From positions 248,001 to 312,000 of the forward strand of contig NZ_JAJSAP010000004.1 in assembly GCF_021729035.1 (NCBI RefSeq): DNA of 64,000 nucleotides, written 5' to 3'. The first letter of the stretch is position 1; each line of letters opens with the position of its first letter. Below are positions 1-9,490 of this stretch, piece after piece. A program made the translations under genes and the position numbers. The notes below the pieces were generated by a model that ran no database searches, was not told the origin of the DNA, and saw only the letters and a program-made list of their open reading frames with translations. The stretch is from Microbulbifer sediminum. Lineage in GTDB: Bacteria > Pseudomonadota > Gammaproteobacteria > Pseudomonadales > Cellvibrionaceae.

Positions 1-2
1 CC

Positions 3-527
3 ATGCACTCAACCCTGCGCAGTGCCCTCGCGGGCCTGATTCTCGCCGTTCCCGGTGTCGTCATTGCGGCTGGAGAAACCGACTTCAAGGATATCCAGGT
101 CAACCTGAATATCCCCGAGCGCATCGTCGTCGACCAGCTCGACAATATCGACCTGTCCGCAGTTGCAGGTACCGATGCCGCCGGAGCCGATGCGTTCTGT
201 GTGGGCGGCACCGGTTTTGCCACTTACTCGATCCAGTTCGACAGCAATGCCGGCGGCGCTACTAATGAATTCCTGCTGGCCAATGTTGCCGATACCAGCC
301 TGACCGTGCCTTACTCTGTCGGCTATAGCAACGATGAGACCGCGACTGACGCCGCATCATTCGCCGACGAGGGGGTGGTACTGCCCGGAAACCTCCGTCG
401 TGACTTCCGCTGTGGTGCGGGCTACGAGAATGCCAAGCTGTTCGTCAACGTCGCCGCCAACGATTGGCAGAATGCCACTGGCGGTGATTACAGCGACACC
501 CTGACAGTCACTGTTGTGGCTGAGTAA
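3..527 (+). CDS. Secreted pilin-like subunit (SCPU-like)
   Basis: A 174-residue protein with a Sec signal peptide (cleavage near VIAAG, about residue 23) and a beta-rich mature part. The pattern resembles the spore coat U / alternate chaperone-usher pilin fold: a conserved Cys-Val-Gly-Gly segment about residue 66, a second Cys near residue 136, and a C-terminal strand of the form DTLTVTVVAE. It is probably a structural pilus subunit exported by the usher encoded 47 bases downstream. The segment IPERIVVDQLDNIDL resembles IPATIAISGLDDVTI in the third gene, so the two subunits are probably related. The start codon lies two bases from the window edge, so the ribosome-binding site cannot be seen. 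Family membership is inferred from pattern only. Confidence 0.6.
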   Translation: MHSTLRSALAGLILAVPGVVIAAGETDFKDIQVNLNIPERIVVDQLDNIDLSAVAGTDAAGADAFCVGGTGFATYSIQFDSNAGGATNEFLLANVADTSLTVPYSVGYSNDETATDAASFADEGVVLPGNLRRDFRCGAGYENAKLFVNVAANDWQNATGGDYSDTLTVTVVAE

Positions 528-574
528 GTGCGCTTCCGGCACCGGGTACCGCCCGGTGCCAATGCCCCTCCCCG

Positions 575-3073
575 ATGAAGTACCTGATCGTGGCCGCCCT
601 TCTCACTGCCGCCTGCTACAGCTGTCCGTCTGCAGGTGCGGCCGCGTTCACCCTGGAAACGGCTCCCCCGAAAGGCTTCGACGATCTCACCGGGCCCCAG
701 CAACTGGTGGCGGACCTGTATTTTGGCGGCCGCATGCTGGGAGCAACGCAGGTGACGGTGACACCAGGCCGCATCCGCTTTGACGAACCTGCCGCAGTGA
801 TGGCCCTGTTGCCGGAAGCGCTGCCCGCGGAAAAGGTCATTCCGTTGCTGCAGGGGGATCATCCCATCAACGCCTACCGTATCTGTCGCCGGGACCAGGC
901 AGCCGGCTGCGGTTTCCTGGAGCCGGAGTCCTTCGCGCTGATCTACGATGAGGATCGCTTCCGCGTCGACCTGTTCTTTGCCCGGCACCTGCTGCCCCGC
1001 CGCGCCGCGGTGGAAGATCCCTACCTGCCTGAATCCAGCAGCGACTTCTCATTCGTCCACAGTTTCAGCGGCAGCTGGAGTGGTGTGGAGGGAGACACCA
1101 GCAGCGATACAAGCACAGCCACCCTGCTCGGCCGGTCCATCCTCGGTTTTGGGGAGAGCGGCCTGCACGCCCAGTGGGCCACCGGCAACAAGCGCGGGAC
1201 CGAGCTCTACCAGCTCAACTGGGCGCGCGATTATCGCGGCCGGGCCTGGACGGTGGGCCTGTTGCAGCCGCAACAGGGTTTCAGCAGCTTTGCCGCTGCC
1301 CCTTACCTGTACGGAGTGGAGTACCGCACCTCCTACAACAGCCGCACCGACAACCGCCAGCAACAGGGAGCACCGCTGGAGATCAATATGCCGCTGCGCG
1401 GCCGGGTGGAGGTTTACCGGGATGGCCGGCTGCTGTACAGCGAACTGCTGGAGGCTGGCAACCAGTTGCTGGACACCTCCGGGCTGCCCGGTGGCGCCTA
1501 CGAGGTGGAGGTGCGCACCTACGACGAGAGCGGCCGGCCGCTGGCACAGTTCACCCAGTTTTTTGCCAAGGATGCCCTCCTGCCCGCCCCGGGAGAATGG
1601 CGCTGGAGCCTGCAACTGGGGCGCCCGGCAGAATTGTCGGAAAGCCTGTTCCCGGCAACGGCCGGGGACTACCTGGCGAGTGGCGGGGTGGCCCGGCGCG
1701 TTCATGACAGCGCGGGCATTTTCGCCAGTGCCGCCGCCACTGAAGATGAGCAAGTAGTGGAGATCGGTGCCCGCTGGATCACACCGCTGCTGAGCGTTTC
1801 ACCAAGCGTTATGCAGACTGCGGATGGTCGCCGGGGCCACCGTCTCCGTGCCCAGCTCACCACTCCCTGGTTCCGCCTCAATGCGACCGAGTCTTACCTG
1901 CAGGCCGGGGAACCGGCCGGCTCAACGGAGGAATTTTCCCTGCTCGGCCGGGGATTCCGGCAACGCAGCGCCAGTGCCCAGCGGGAATTCTGGGATGGCC
2001 AGCTCGGCCTGCGTTACAGCTCGCGGGAATTTGGCAACGCCGTGGTGGAACCGGAGTTTGTCTTGGACACCGGGCTTGAGGGCGCCAGCCAACTTACCAC
2101 CGTGGAATACCGCCGCAATATTTTCCGCAGCGGCAACTGGCTGGGTGATCTCACCCTGGCGCACAGCGAAGCCGACGGCCGCGCCTTTACCACCGCAAGC
2201 CTGCAGTTTCGTGCACGCGGGGAACACTGGACCCACGGGGCACGGCTACGCAGCGAGCGCAGCCCCGCTGGTTTCGGTAATCGCGCGGGTATGGACAGCA
2301 CCTGGAACGACCGCGACTTGTGGGCGGCGGAGCTGGAACAGCGTGTAACCGCGGAATCTACGGGAAGGGATCACGTCCTGGGCAGTCGTACCCGCCTGTC
2401 GGGCCACCGCGGCTACCTGGAGTCGACCATGCAATGGACGGATACTGCCGATTCGGAGTCTTTCAATTACGTGGGCAGCTTCAGCACCAACCTGGCCGGC
2501 GACGGCGAAACCTTTGCCTGGGGAGGGGAACGGCCGTACGAAAGTGCCGTGGTTGTGGATATCGATGGCAGCCCGGAGGAGAACTTTGAGATTCTCGTGA
2601 ACGGTGTGCGACGCGGTTATGCCCGGGGCGAGCAAAGCTCGGTGGTGAACCTGCCCTCATTCGACAGCTATGAAATCAGCCTGCGGCCACTGTCCGACGG
2701 GTTTCATGACTATGCCGAATCGAGCGAAACACTGACCCTGTACCCCGGCAATGTTGCCCGCACGCGCTATCGCATCCAACCGTTGATCCTGGCGCTGGGA
2801 AGGATTGTCCGCAACGGCCAGCCAGAGCCCGGGGCCAGGATCACCATCGGCGAATACTCGACTGTCACCGATGAAAACGGGGTTTTCCAGATGGAAATCC
2901 ACGGTAACCCACGCACCCTTGACATGCCGCCGGTGCGTTGGCGCGACTGTCGCGTGGCCCTGCCCGGGCAGAGCGCCGGCGAACACTGGATCAACCTGGG
3001 TGAAATCGATCTGGGCAAGGCGGAGTGCACGCCGGCGAACACCCGGAACCGACAAGGAGGCCAGAGTGATTGA
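575..3073 (+). CDS. Fimbrial outer-membrane usher
   Basis: An 832-residue outer-membrane usher, the pore that assembles pilus subunits handed over by a periplasmic chaperone. A signal peptide covers about residues 1-23. It is followed by an N-terminal chaperone-binding region (LVADLYFGGRMLG), a long beta-barrel rich in alternating aromatic residues, and C-terminal beta-sandwich domains (GRIVRNGQPEPGARITIGEY with VTDENGVFQM) typical of ushers. The early-middle part contains GRVEVYRDGRLLY and LPGGAYEVEVRTYDESG, which match the plug/E-set region of CS1/TcfC-type (alternate) ushers better than PapC. Length is normal for that group. The stop codon overlaps the GTG start of the next gene, indicating translational coupling. 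No clear Shine-Dalgarno precedes the ATG. Confidence 0.85.
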   Translation: MKYLIVAALLTAACYSCPSAGAAAFTLETAPPKGFDDLTGPQQLVADLYFGGRMLGATQVTVTPGRIRFDEPAAVMALLPEALPAEKVIPLLQGDHPINAYRICRRDQAAGCGFLEPESFALIYDEDRFRVDLFFARHLLPRRAAVEDPYLPESSSDFSFVHSFSGSWSGVEGDTSSDTSTATLLGRSILGFGESGLHAQWATGNKRGTELYQLNWARDYRGRAWTVGLLQPQQGFSSFAAAPYLYGVEYRTSYNSRTDNRQQQGAPLEINMPLRGRVEVYRDGRLLYSELLEAGNQLLDTSGLPGGAYEVEVRTYDESGRPLAQFTQFFAKDALLPAPGEWRWSLQLGRPAELSESLFPATAGDYLASGGVARRVHDSAGIFASAAATEDEQVVEIGARWITPLLSVSPSVMQTADGRRGHRLRAQLTTPWFRLNATESYLQAGEPAGSTEEFSLLGRGFRQRSASAQREFWDGQLGLRYSSREFGNAVVEPEFVLDTGLEGASQLTTVEYRRNIFRSGNWLGDLTLAHSEADGRAFTTASLQFRARGEHWTHGARLRSERSPAGFGNRAGMDSTWNDRDLWAAELEQRVTAESTGRDHVLGSRTRLSGHRGYLESTMQWTDTADSESFNYVGSFSTNLAGDGETFAWGGERPYESAVVVDIDGSPEENFEILVNGVRRGYARGEQSSVVNLPSFDSYEISLRPLSDGFHDYAESSETLTLYPGNVARTRYRIQPLILALGRIVRNGQPEPGARITIGEYSTVTDENGVFQMEIHGNPRTLDMPPVRWRDCRVALPGQSAGEHWINLGEIDLGKAECTPANTRNRQGGQSD

Positions 3074-4010
3074 ACGGATTCGACAGCGGCTGCTCCTGTG
3101 CACGCTGGGTGCACTCACACTGCTGGTAAGCCATGGCACAAGTGCGGCCTGTGATGCCAATGCGTTAATGCAGGCCTGCGATTTCGACAGTCCCTACAGT
3201 GCCACCCTCCAGTATCCTGTCACTACACCTGCGATCGGCGATATCGGCTTTCGCATTACGAGTAAGCGCATCAAGAAAAACGGCAGTTTCCAGGACAATA
3301 AATACCGTGTCACCGCCTATCCCGATATCGGGTCCGGTTTCACCCTGGTTTCCGAATACGGCGACGAGCTGGCGCTGGCGCTGACCTATAACAACTGGGA
3401 TGGCAACAGTGAGCTGCTGTCTGCCGGCATTGGCTCCGGGCAAATGAGCGGCACTGTCAGCTACCAACCCGCCTCGCTAACCCTCGCGCGTGCCGACACA
3501 ACCACCACACCCCGCCCCGGCAGCTATGCCGGCAGCATCCGGCTGGTGTGGGAACCTGCCTTCGCGTGCAAGAGCTGCACGCCCTTTGCCACAACCATCG
3601 ATCTCACGGTGGTCATCCCGGCCACCATTGCGATCAGCGGGCTGGACGATGTCACGATCGATTACCCGGCCAATAGCCACATGCAAACCTTTTGTGTTTC
3701 CACGTCTGCCGGGATGGGTTTCAATATCCGCGCGGACAGTGAAACTGGTGCCGGCCGTTTCGCGCTGCTGGGTCCGGGCACCGGGGACATCATCGATTAC
3801 CGCGTGGCCGCCGGTGCCGCCAGCGGTATCACTGAGGACCTGGTGGAAGGCCTATCGAGTGCTACGCACTGGCCGGGCGACCCGCTGGATAACTGTGCCA
3901 GCGGCGGCGAGAACATGCAGCTTCTTATCTCGGTAGACACCAGTGCGCTGGAACGCGCTGTGGAAACAAGCTATGCGGACAAGCTGACGCTGACCGTCGA
4001 AGTGCAGTAA
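3066..4010 (+). CDS. Two-domain pilin-like protein, probable tip subunit
   Basis: A 314-residue exported protein beginning at a GTG that overlaps the end of the usher gene and sits just after AAGGAGG, an excellent ribosome-binding site. The signal peptide ends near GTSAA (about residue 24). The mature protein has an N-terminal beta-rich domain (about 25-175) with a Cys pair (CKSC about residue 163) and a C-terminal domain (about 180-314) whose opening IPATIAISGLDDVTI and ending DKLTLTVEVQ parallel the 174-residue subunit upstream. A two-domain subunit placed after the usher is the usual layout for a tip adhesin in CS1-like and Csu-like systems. That role is inferred from position and architecture; the ligand is unknown. 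Confidence 0.6.
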   Translation: MIERIRQRLLLCTLGALTLLVSHGTSAACDANALMQACDFDSPYSATLQYPVTTPAIGDIGFRITSKRIKKNGSFQDNKYRVTAYPDIGSGFTLVSEYGDELALALTYNNWDGNSELLSAGIGSGQMSGTVSYQPASLTLARADTTTTPRPGSYAGSIRLVWEPAFACKSCTPFATTIDLTVVIPATIAISGLDDVTIDYPANSHMQTFCVSTSAGMGFNIRADSETGAGRFALLGPGTGDIIDYRVAAGAASGITEDLVEGLSSATHWPGDPLDNCASGGENMQLLISVDTSALERAVETSYADKLTLTVEVQ

Positions 4011-4016
4011 CGCCGA

Positions 4017-4703
4017 TCAGCCCGGCACCGGCAGTTCGAGCCGGCGGCTTTCACCGCCTCGGGCCAGCAGTTTCAGGACTCCGCCCGGCTGCAGCGGTTC
4101 GCCCAGTGCGAGACCCGCGCCGGCGTAGATGCGCCCCGCCACCCCCAGTGGGCGGCAGGTTGCCGGGGAGGGACAATAGGTGATATCCGAAACCTCGGTG
4201 TTGATGTTGCCACGATTGGTGAGTTGCCACCCGGACTGACTCCGCTCCAGGGCCAGCTGGAATTCACCGTCCTGAGGCTGGATAAACACCAGCGCCTGGT
4301 AGGCCACCAGGATTTTCAGCGCGGTGCGATCCGTCTTGATATCCCCCACCACCGGTTTGAAAGTCACCCGGTAAACCTTTTCCGTGTCCAGGTCCCGCTC
4401 CAGCGACATCAGCCGGAAACGCTTCTGTTCACCCTGGCCCAGCACCGCTTTGGCGGGGTTTACCAGTAATTTGAATTCCTTCGGGTCCACCACCCGCACA
4501 CGCCTCTCATCGGGCATGCCCGGATTATCGACGCGGTAGATTTCCGTCTGCAGGTAAAGGGTTTCCGCATCGGGGTTGGTCACCACGATATCGTCACGGG
4601 AGTTGGGCTGGTCGTCCAGATAGACAATGATCTTGTCCAGCGACATGGCGCCCAGCGCCGGCTGCGCCAGCAACAGGAGGATAGCGACGATATAGCGTTT
4701 CAT
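4017..4703 (-). CDS. Periplasmic pilus assembly chaperone
   Basis: A PapD-like fimbrial chaperone that caps subunits in the periplasm and delivers them to the usher. From the MKRYI start the protein has 228 residues: a signal peptide (cleavage after ALG, about residue 18), an N-terminal Ig-like domain with the pattern YLQTEIYRVDNPG and LLVNPAKAVLGQGEQKRFRLMSL, then VYRVTFKPVVGDI and LVAYQALVFIQP, followed by a second Ig-like domain with a disulfide-type Cys pair (CPSPATC). An in-frame ATG six codons upstream is a possible alternative start; neither has a strong ribosome-binding site. It runs convergently to the usher operon and its stop lies only seven bases from the tip-subunit stop, an unusual split of an otherwise single-operon system. 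Confidence 0.8.
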   Translation of the reverse strand: MKRYIVAILLLLAQPALGAMSLDKIIVYLDDQPNSRDDIVVTNPDAETLYLQTEIYRVDNPGMPDERRVRVVDPKEFKLLVNPAKAVLGQGEQKRFRLMSLERDLDTEKVYRVTFKPVVGDIKTDRTALKILVAYQALVFIQPQDGEFQLALERSQSGWQLTNRGNINTEVSDITYCPSPATCRPLGVAGRIYAGAGLALGEPLQPGGVLKLLARGGESRRLELPVPG

Positions 4704-4783
4704 GGCGAAGATGGTACCCATTGATATGTGGGAGACGTTCAGGGCGCCATTCTATGCCGAAGTCCCATGCCGGCAACAGCCCG

Positions 4784-5128
4784 TCACTCCGCCGCGACAG
4801 TAACCGTGAGCACGCCGCCCCCCTGCCCGCTGGCAGGGGCCGGCTGGCCGGTTCGCGGTATCGGGATACAGCCACCTGCCATCCCATCCCGGTTCTTGCC
4901 AACAGATCCGGAGCCCACCAGGACGGAATAATGCCTGGCCGGCACGTGGCGAACACAGAATTGCCGACCTGGACGGCCCGCCTCTGGGGACCTCCATTCG
5001 CTGACGGCCGGCAGGCGCAGGGTGATACGCACGCTGCCGGAGGCGGAGGCAGAGGTACTGTCCGCCACTGCGACTGGGCAGGCCAATAATGACACCACCG
5101 CGACCAGTGCTGCCTTGCCGCACGACAT
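4784..5128 (-). CDS. Small exported pilin-like protein
   Basis: A 114-residue protein starting at an ATG preceded by GGAGGTGAAT, a strong ribosome-binding site. That favours this start over an upstream in-frame codon at 5149. A signal peptide (MSCGKAALVAVVSLLACPVAVA) is followed by a short beta-type domain with SVRITLRLPAVSEW, a Cys (QFCV), a second Cys (GGCIP) and the C-terminal strand VLTVTVAAE, nearly the same ending as the 174-residue subunit at the window start. It lies 80 bases upstream of the chaperone gene on the same strand, so the two probably form an operon. I read it as a minor or truncated pilin-like subunit; this rests on the C-terminal strand and context only. Confidence 0.55.
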   Translation of the reverse strand: MSCGKAALVAVVSLLACPVAVADSTSASASGSVRITLRLPAVSEWRSPEAGRPGRQFCVRHVPARHYSVLVGSGSVGKNRDGMAGGCIPIPRTGQPAPASGQGGGVLTVTVAAE

Positions 5129-5398
5129 ATTCACCTCCGCCCCGGCCAATGGGACAAAACCTGACCAATGCTGTCAGTCTAGACAGGAGCACCAGGGCGC
5201 AGTGATCTCCTTGACCCGCCGGGCCGGCGGACACTGTTTTCCGCCCGCCATAAGCTTGCAACCGCGGGTGTACGGTCTATTTTTTCAGTGGGGCCGCCGG
5301 CACAGGGCGGCCGCCTTGACAGGCTCGTTACCGCTGGACCGCTTGCGTAGCGCGGCAGCGGCTAACGAAAATAATGCCGCCAGCAAGGTCAGACACTC

Positions 5399-6088
5399 AT
5401 GCTCATTGCCCACCGAGGCGACACTATTCGCCAACAGGCCAATACCATCGCCGCCTTCGAGGCAGCTCACAGCCTCGGTGCCTGTGCTATCCACACGGAA
5501 ATCCAGTTCAGCGCGGACGGCACGCCCTGGTGTCACCATGCCCCCACCCTGCCCTCGACCGGCAAAAAGCCGGTGTCCATCGAAGATCTCCGCGATCGCG
5601 ACCTGCGCGGCCACGGCCTGAACACCCTCGCCGAGGTTGTGGACTGGGCCGGTCGTCACCGCCACCTGGACTGGTTTGTGGAGGTGGACCTGGCGGTGAT
5701 GGAGCGCGTGGGGGTCGAGAACACGGTTGGGCAGATCGCGCGCCTGATCCGCCCGGAGAGTGATTCCTTTGCCCTGCTGAGCCGCGATATCCGCAGCCTG
5801 CGGATGGCGCGCAACCTGGGCTGCCACCAGGTGGCCCTGAAGGTGGACAGCGTGGCGCAGAGCCTGTCTGTGGGCGTGCTGACCCTGGCCCCGGACTACC
5901 TGCTGATTGGCGACAGCCAGGTGGACTGCCCGGAACTGCCACCGGGGCCCTGGCAATGGGTGGTGTACGAGATCAACTCTGCCGAGGAGGCGGTACGCTG
6001 GCGGCGGCGCGGGGCGCACCATATCCTGACAGGCAATCTCGCCCTGTTGATGCGCTCCCGGGAAGCCAGTGATGTCTACGGATTTTGA
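5399..6088 (+). CDS. Glycerophosphodiester phosphodiesterase-like protein
   Basis: A 229-residue cytoplasmic TIM-barrel protein of the GDPD (UgpQ/GlpQ) family, which hydrolyses glycerophosphodiesters to glycerol-3-phosphate and an alcohol. It opens with the family signature AHRG (His5, Arg6). Glu34, His46/47 and Glu95 (FVEVD) lie where metal-binding and catalytic residues are expected. Two signature positions differ: the usual ENT reads ANT (Ala14), and the metal-ligand Asp after the first Glu reads Gln36 (TEIQ). The usual His-Asp reads His-His-Ala. Activity may therefore be altered. The stop overlaps the start of the glycerol-3-phosphate dehydrogenase gene, so the two are translationally coupled and plausibly act in one glycerol-phosphate salvage route. 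Confidence 0.75.
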   Translation: MLIAHRGDTIRQQANTIAAFEAAHSLGACAIHTEIQFSADGTPWCHHAPTLPSTGKKPVSIEDLRDRDLRGHGLNTLAEVVDWAGRHRHLDWFVEVDLAVMERVGVENTVGQIARLIRPESDSFALLSRDIRSLRMARNLGCHQVALKVDSVAQSLSVGVLTLAPDYLLIGDSQVDCPELPPGPWQWVVYEINSAEEAVRWRRRGAHHILTGNLALLMRSREASDVYGF

Positions 6089-7280
6089 TGTACTTGTGAT
6101 CGGTGCCGGTATCCAGGGAGCCGGTGCCGCCGAAGCCCTGGTCAATGCCGGTTACAGTGTGGCCATCCTCGAGCAGTCGGGCATTGCAGCGGCTACATCA
6201 TCCCGCTCCTCCAAGCTGATTCACGGCGGCCTGCGCTACCTGGAGACCGGCCAGTTACGGCTGGTACGCGAATGCCTGCGGGAGCGGCAGTGGCTGCTGG
6301 ACCACAAGCCACACCTGGTCCACATGGTGCCCTTCTACCTGCCCGTATACCAGCACAGCAAGCGGGCCCCGTGGCAGATCCGGCTGGGACTGACGCTCTA
6401 CTCCCTGCTCGCCGGCGCCAGCCGGGAGTACGCCCGCTTCCGCAAGATTCCCCGTGAGGAATGGCACACCCTGCAGGGCCTGGACCAGGAGGGCCTGCTG
6501 GCGGTTTACCGCTACTTCGATGCCCAGACCGACGATGCGGCCCTCACCCATGAGGTGATCAATTCAGCTCTGCACGGCGGCGCGCGCCTTATCTGCCCTG
6601 CGAGCCTGGTAGGGGCGGAGCTCACCGATCACGGGCTGCTGGTGGACTATGTGGCCGATGGCCAGCTCAGCACGCTCCATACCCGTGCCCTGGTGAACTG
6701 CAGCGGACCCTGGGTGGCATCCACCAACGAGCGCTGCACCCCGGCCGCGCCGTTACCGAGGCTAGATTTGGTGGCAGGCACCCATATCGAGCTGCCCATT
6801 ATTCTCGGCGACAGCATTTTCTATGTGGAAGCTGAGGATGGGCGCGCCATTTTCGTAATGCCCTGGCGGGGGCGTACCCTGGTAGGCACCACTGAACGCA
6901 GCTATCACGGTGACCCCCGCGATGTGGGCCCCACGGTGGAGGAAGAGCGCTACCTTCTGCACACCCTGCAGCGTTATTTCCCACGCACCCGCAACCTGGT
7001 CCTGAGTGATATCTGCGACAGCTGGGCCGGCCTGCGGGTACTGCCTCAGACAGAGGCCAGTCCCTTTGCCCGTACCCGCGAGACACTGATTTCCAGCGAC
7101 GACAGCCGCCACCCACGCGTTCTCGCGGTCGCCGGTGGCAAGCTGACCAGCTACCGTGCCACTGCGCGCAAGATCCTGCGGAGACTGCGCCCGACCCTCG
7201 ATGGTGGCCTGGGCGGTGGCAGCACGCAATCGGCGGTAAATAACCCGCAGGGCACCTCCGAGAAAGAGCGCAATCTCTGA
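6072..7280 (+). CDS. glpD: FAD-dependent glycerol-3-phosphate dehydrogenase, short form
   Basis: Oxidises sn-glycerol-3-phosphate to dihydroxyacetone phosphate at the inner membrane and passes electrons to quinone. The 402-residue protein begins with the FAD-binding Rossmann motif VLVIGAGIQGAG (about residues 7-18), followed by ATSSRSSKLIHGGLRYLE (about 40-58), the GlpD signature. Near the C-terminus DSWAGLRVLPQ and VAGGKLTSYRATARKIL complete the DAO domain. Canonical GlpD is about 500 residues; this protein stops just after the DAO domain and lacks the C-terminal helical domain. The ATG at 6072 is preferred over an adjacent in-frame GTG at 6069. The gene overlaps the GDPD gene by 17 bases. 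Confidence 0.85.
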   Translation: MSTDFDVLVIGAGIQGAGAAEALVNAGYSVAILEQSGIAAATSSRSSKLIHGGLRYLETGQLRLVRECLRERQWLLDHKPHLVHMVPFYLPVYQHSKRAPWQIRLGLTLYSLLAGASREYARFRKIPREEWHTLQGLDQEGLLAVYRYFDAQTDDAALTHEVINSALHGGARLICPASLVGAELTDHGLLVDYVADGQLSTLHTRALVNCSGPWVASTNERCTPAAPLPRLDLVAGTHIELPIILGDSIFYVEAEDGRAIFVMPWRGRTLVGTTERSYHGDPRDVGPTVEEERYLLHTLQRYFPRTRNLVLSDICDSWAGLRVLPQTEASPFARTRETLISSDDSRHPRVLAVAGGKLTSYRATARKILRRLRPTLDGGLGGGSTQSAVNNPQGTSEKERNL

Positions 7281-7379
7281 GCTGTTTCCCGCAGCCCCCT
7301 GCTGGCCCGGCTTATGGAATGACGCCCCCATCCCCTATAATGCGCGGTTTGGCCACCCCGCAAACCGACACGCTGTTTT

Positions 7380-8357
7380 ATGTCCGCAAGTTTTTCGCAC
7401 CGTTTCTGCACCGCGCCCCTGCTCGACTGGAGCGACCGCCACTGCCGCTATATGTGGCGGCTGCTGAGCAAGCGCGCAGTGGTTTACAGCGAGATGGTGA
7501 CCACCGGGGCCATCATCCACGGCGACCAGGCCCGCCACCTGCAGTTTGACCCCGCCGAACAGCCGGTGGCACTGCAGCTCGGCGGCAGTGACCCGGCGGA
7601 GCTGGCGGAATGCGCGCGCATCGCCGAGGACTGGGGTTACAACGAGATCAACCTGAACTGTGGCTGTCCCAGCGACCGGGTACAGTCCGGTCGCTTCGGT
7701 GCCTGCCTGATGGCCGAACCGGACGTGGTGGCCGAGTGCCTGGCGGCCATGCGCGCGGCGGTCTCGGTCCCGGTAACGGTGAAGCACCGCATCGGTATCG
7801 ACGATATGGAAGACTATGCGGGCCTGACCCGCTTTGTGGAGGCACAGGCAGCCGTTGGCATCACCACCTTTATCGTTCACGCCCGCAAGGCATGGCTGAA
7901 CGGGCTGAGCCCGAAGGAAAACCGTGAGATCCCGCCGCTCAAGCATGAGATGGTGTACCAACTGAAGCGGGACTACCCGCAGCTGGAAATTGTCCTGAAC
8001 GGCGGCATCAATACCATCGACGAATGCCGCGAGCACCTGCGCCATGTGGACGGAGTCATGCTGGGCCGCGCCGCCTACCAGACCCCCAACCTGCTGGCAG
8101 AGGTAGACAGCGCCCTGTTCGGCGGGCAACCCGGCCCAGGCCCGGTGGAAGTGGTAGAACTGATGCTGCCCTATATCGAGCGCGAACTGGCCGCCGGGCA
8201 GCGCCTCAACCACATTACCCGCCATATGCTGGGACTGTTCCAGGGGCTGCCGGGTGCGCGCCGCTTCCGCCGCCACCTGAGCGAAAACGCACACAAGAAA
8301 GGCGCAGGTGTCGAAGTGGTGGAGCAGGCCCTGGCACTGGTGACCCAGGCCGCCTGA
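7380..8357 (+). CDS. dusA: tRNA-dihydrouridine(20/20a) synthase DusA
   Basis: FMN-dependent enzyme that reduces uridines 20 and 20a in the tRNA D-loop. The 325-residue protein has the TIM-barrel start [18 protein letters not shown], the catalytic motif [19 protein letters not shown] with the expected active-site Cys96, the [10 protein letters not shown] strand, the [16 protein letters not shown] segment characteristic of the DusA subfamily, and LNGGI with VMLGRAAYQ for FMN phosphate binding near the C-terminus. Length matches the family. No clear Shine-Dalgarno precedes the ATG. It stands apart from its neighbours by about 100-150 bases on each side and may be its own transcription unit. Confidence 0.95.
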   Translation: MSASFSHRFCTAPLLDWSDRHCRYMWRLLSKRAVVYSEMVTTGAIIHGDQARHLQFDPAEQPVALQLGGSDPAELAECARIAEDWGYNEINLNCGCPSDRVQSGRFGACLMAEPDVVAECLAAMRAAVSVPVTVKHRIGIDDMEDYAGLTRFVEAQAAVGITTFIVHARKAWLNGLSPKENREIPPLKHEMVYQLKRDYPQLEIVLNGGINTIDECREHLRHVDGVMLGRAAYQTPNLLAEVDSALFGGQPGPGPVEVVELMLPYIERELAAGQRLNHITRHMLGLFQGLPGARRFRRHLSENAHKKGAGVEVVEQALALVTQAA

Positions 8358-8506
8358 CCGCCCGGAGCCCCCAACCGTTCACCGGGGGTTGCCGTGCGCC
8401 CGGTTCCCTTCCATGATGGTTAGCCGCTTTTCACCGCCGGAAATCGCTGCACCCGGGCATGGGTGCACCAGGAAGCAGGAAACGAGGTAATACAGGGAGA
8501 TCAACC

Positions 8507-9490
8507 ATGAGCAAGCTCGAACAACTCAGGCAACGTAGCCAGGTAGTGGCCGATACCGGTGATATCGAGGCCATCCGCCGCTATCGCCCCCACGATGCCA
8601 CCACCAATCCCTCGCTGCTGTTCAAGGCCGCGCAGCTGCCCCAGTACCGCGACACGATCGACGAAGCCCTGCAGTGGGCCGACCGCCAGGGCGGTGACCA
8701 GGCCAGGCTCGCGGCGATGAAACTGGCTGTCAGTATCGGCAGGGAGATCCTGGAGCTGGTTCCCGGCGTGGTTTCCACGGAGGTGGATGCCCGCCTCTCA
8801 TTCGATACCCGTGCCTCGGTCGAGTACGCGCGCCGCCTGATCGCCCTGTACGAAGAGGCCGGCGTGGAACGCGAGCGGGTGCTGATCAAGGTGGCCTCCA
8901 CATGGGAAGGCATTGCCGCCGCCTCGGTACTGGAGCGCGAAGGTATCCATTGCAATCTCACCCTGCTGTTCAGCTTCGCCCAGGCAGTGGCCTGCGCCGA
9001 GGCTGGCGTCACGCTGATTTCACCGTTTGTGGGACGGATTCTGGACTGGCACAAGGCCAGGACCGGGGTGGACCATATCCCCGCCGAGGAAGATCCCGGG
9101 GTAGCCTCTGTGCGCAACATCTACCATTACTACAAGTCTCGGGACTACCCGACGGTGGTGATGGGTGCCAGCTTCCGCAACACTGGCGAAATCGAGGCCC
9201 TGGCCGGTTGTGACCGCCTCACCATCAGCCCGCAACTGCTCGACGAACTGGAGCAGGACAGCGGCCCGCTGGCCGCCGGCCTCGATGCCGGGGCGAAAGG
9301 CGAGGCGCGCCCGGCCACCCCCCTGGACGAGGCGGCCTTCCGCTTCCAGCTGAACAGCGATGCCATGGCCACGGAAAAACTGGCCGAGGGCATCCGCAAC
9401 TTTGTACACGACCAGGAGCAACTGGAAACCCTGCTGGCCCAGCAGGCGACCACGGGAGAACAGAACCGGCATGCTGCGACAAATACGTAA
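8507..9490 (+). CDS. tal: Transaldolase
   Basis: Pentose-phosphate pathway enzyme that moves a three-carbon dihydroxyacetone unit between sugar phosphates. The 327-residue protein has the TalB signature DATTNPSLL (about residues 30-38) and [11 protein letters not shown] with Schiff-base Lys128, then the conserved [15 protein letters not shown] and [11 protein letters not shown] blocks. The ATG at 8507 was chosen because a purine-rich CAGGGAGA lies seven bases upstream and the protein then begins MSKLEQLRQ as in other transaldolases; the reading frame itself is open further upstream. The last 20 bases overlap the TerB-like gene, so the two are probably co-transcribed. Confidence 0.96.
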   Translation: MSKLEQLRQRSQVVADTGDIEAIRRYRPHDATTNPSLLFKAAQLPQYRDTIDEALQWADRQGGDQARLAAMKLAVSIGREILELVPGVVSTEVDARLSFDTRASVEYARRLIALYEEAGVERERVLIKVASTWEGIAAASVLEREGIHCNLTLLFSFAQAVACAEAGVTLISPFVGRILDWHKARTGVDHIPAEEDPGVASVRNIYHYYKSRDYPTVVMGASFRNTGEIEALAGCDRLTISPQLLDELEQDSGPLAAGLDAGAKGEARPATPLDEAAFRFQLNSDAMATEKLAEGIRNFVHDQEQLETLLAQQATTGEQNRHAATNT

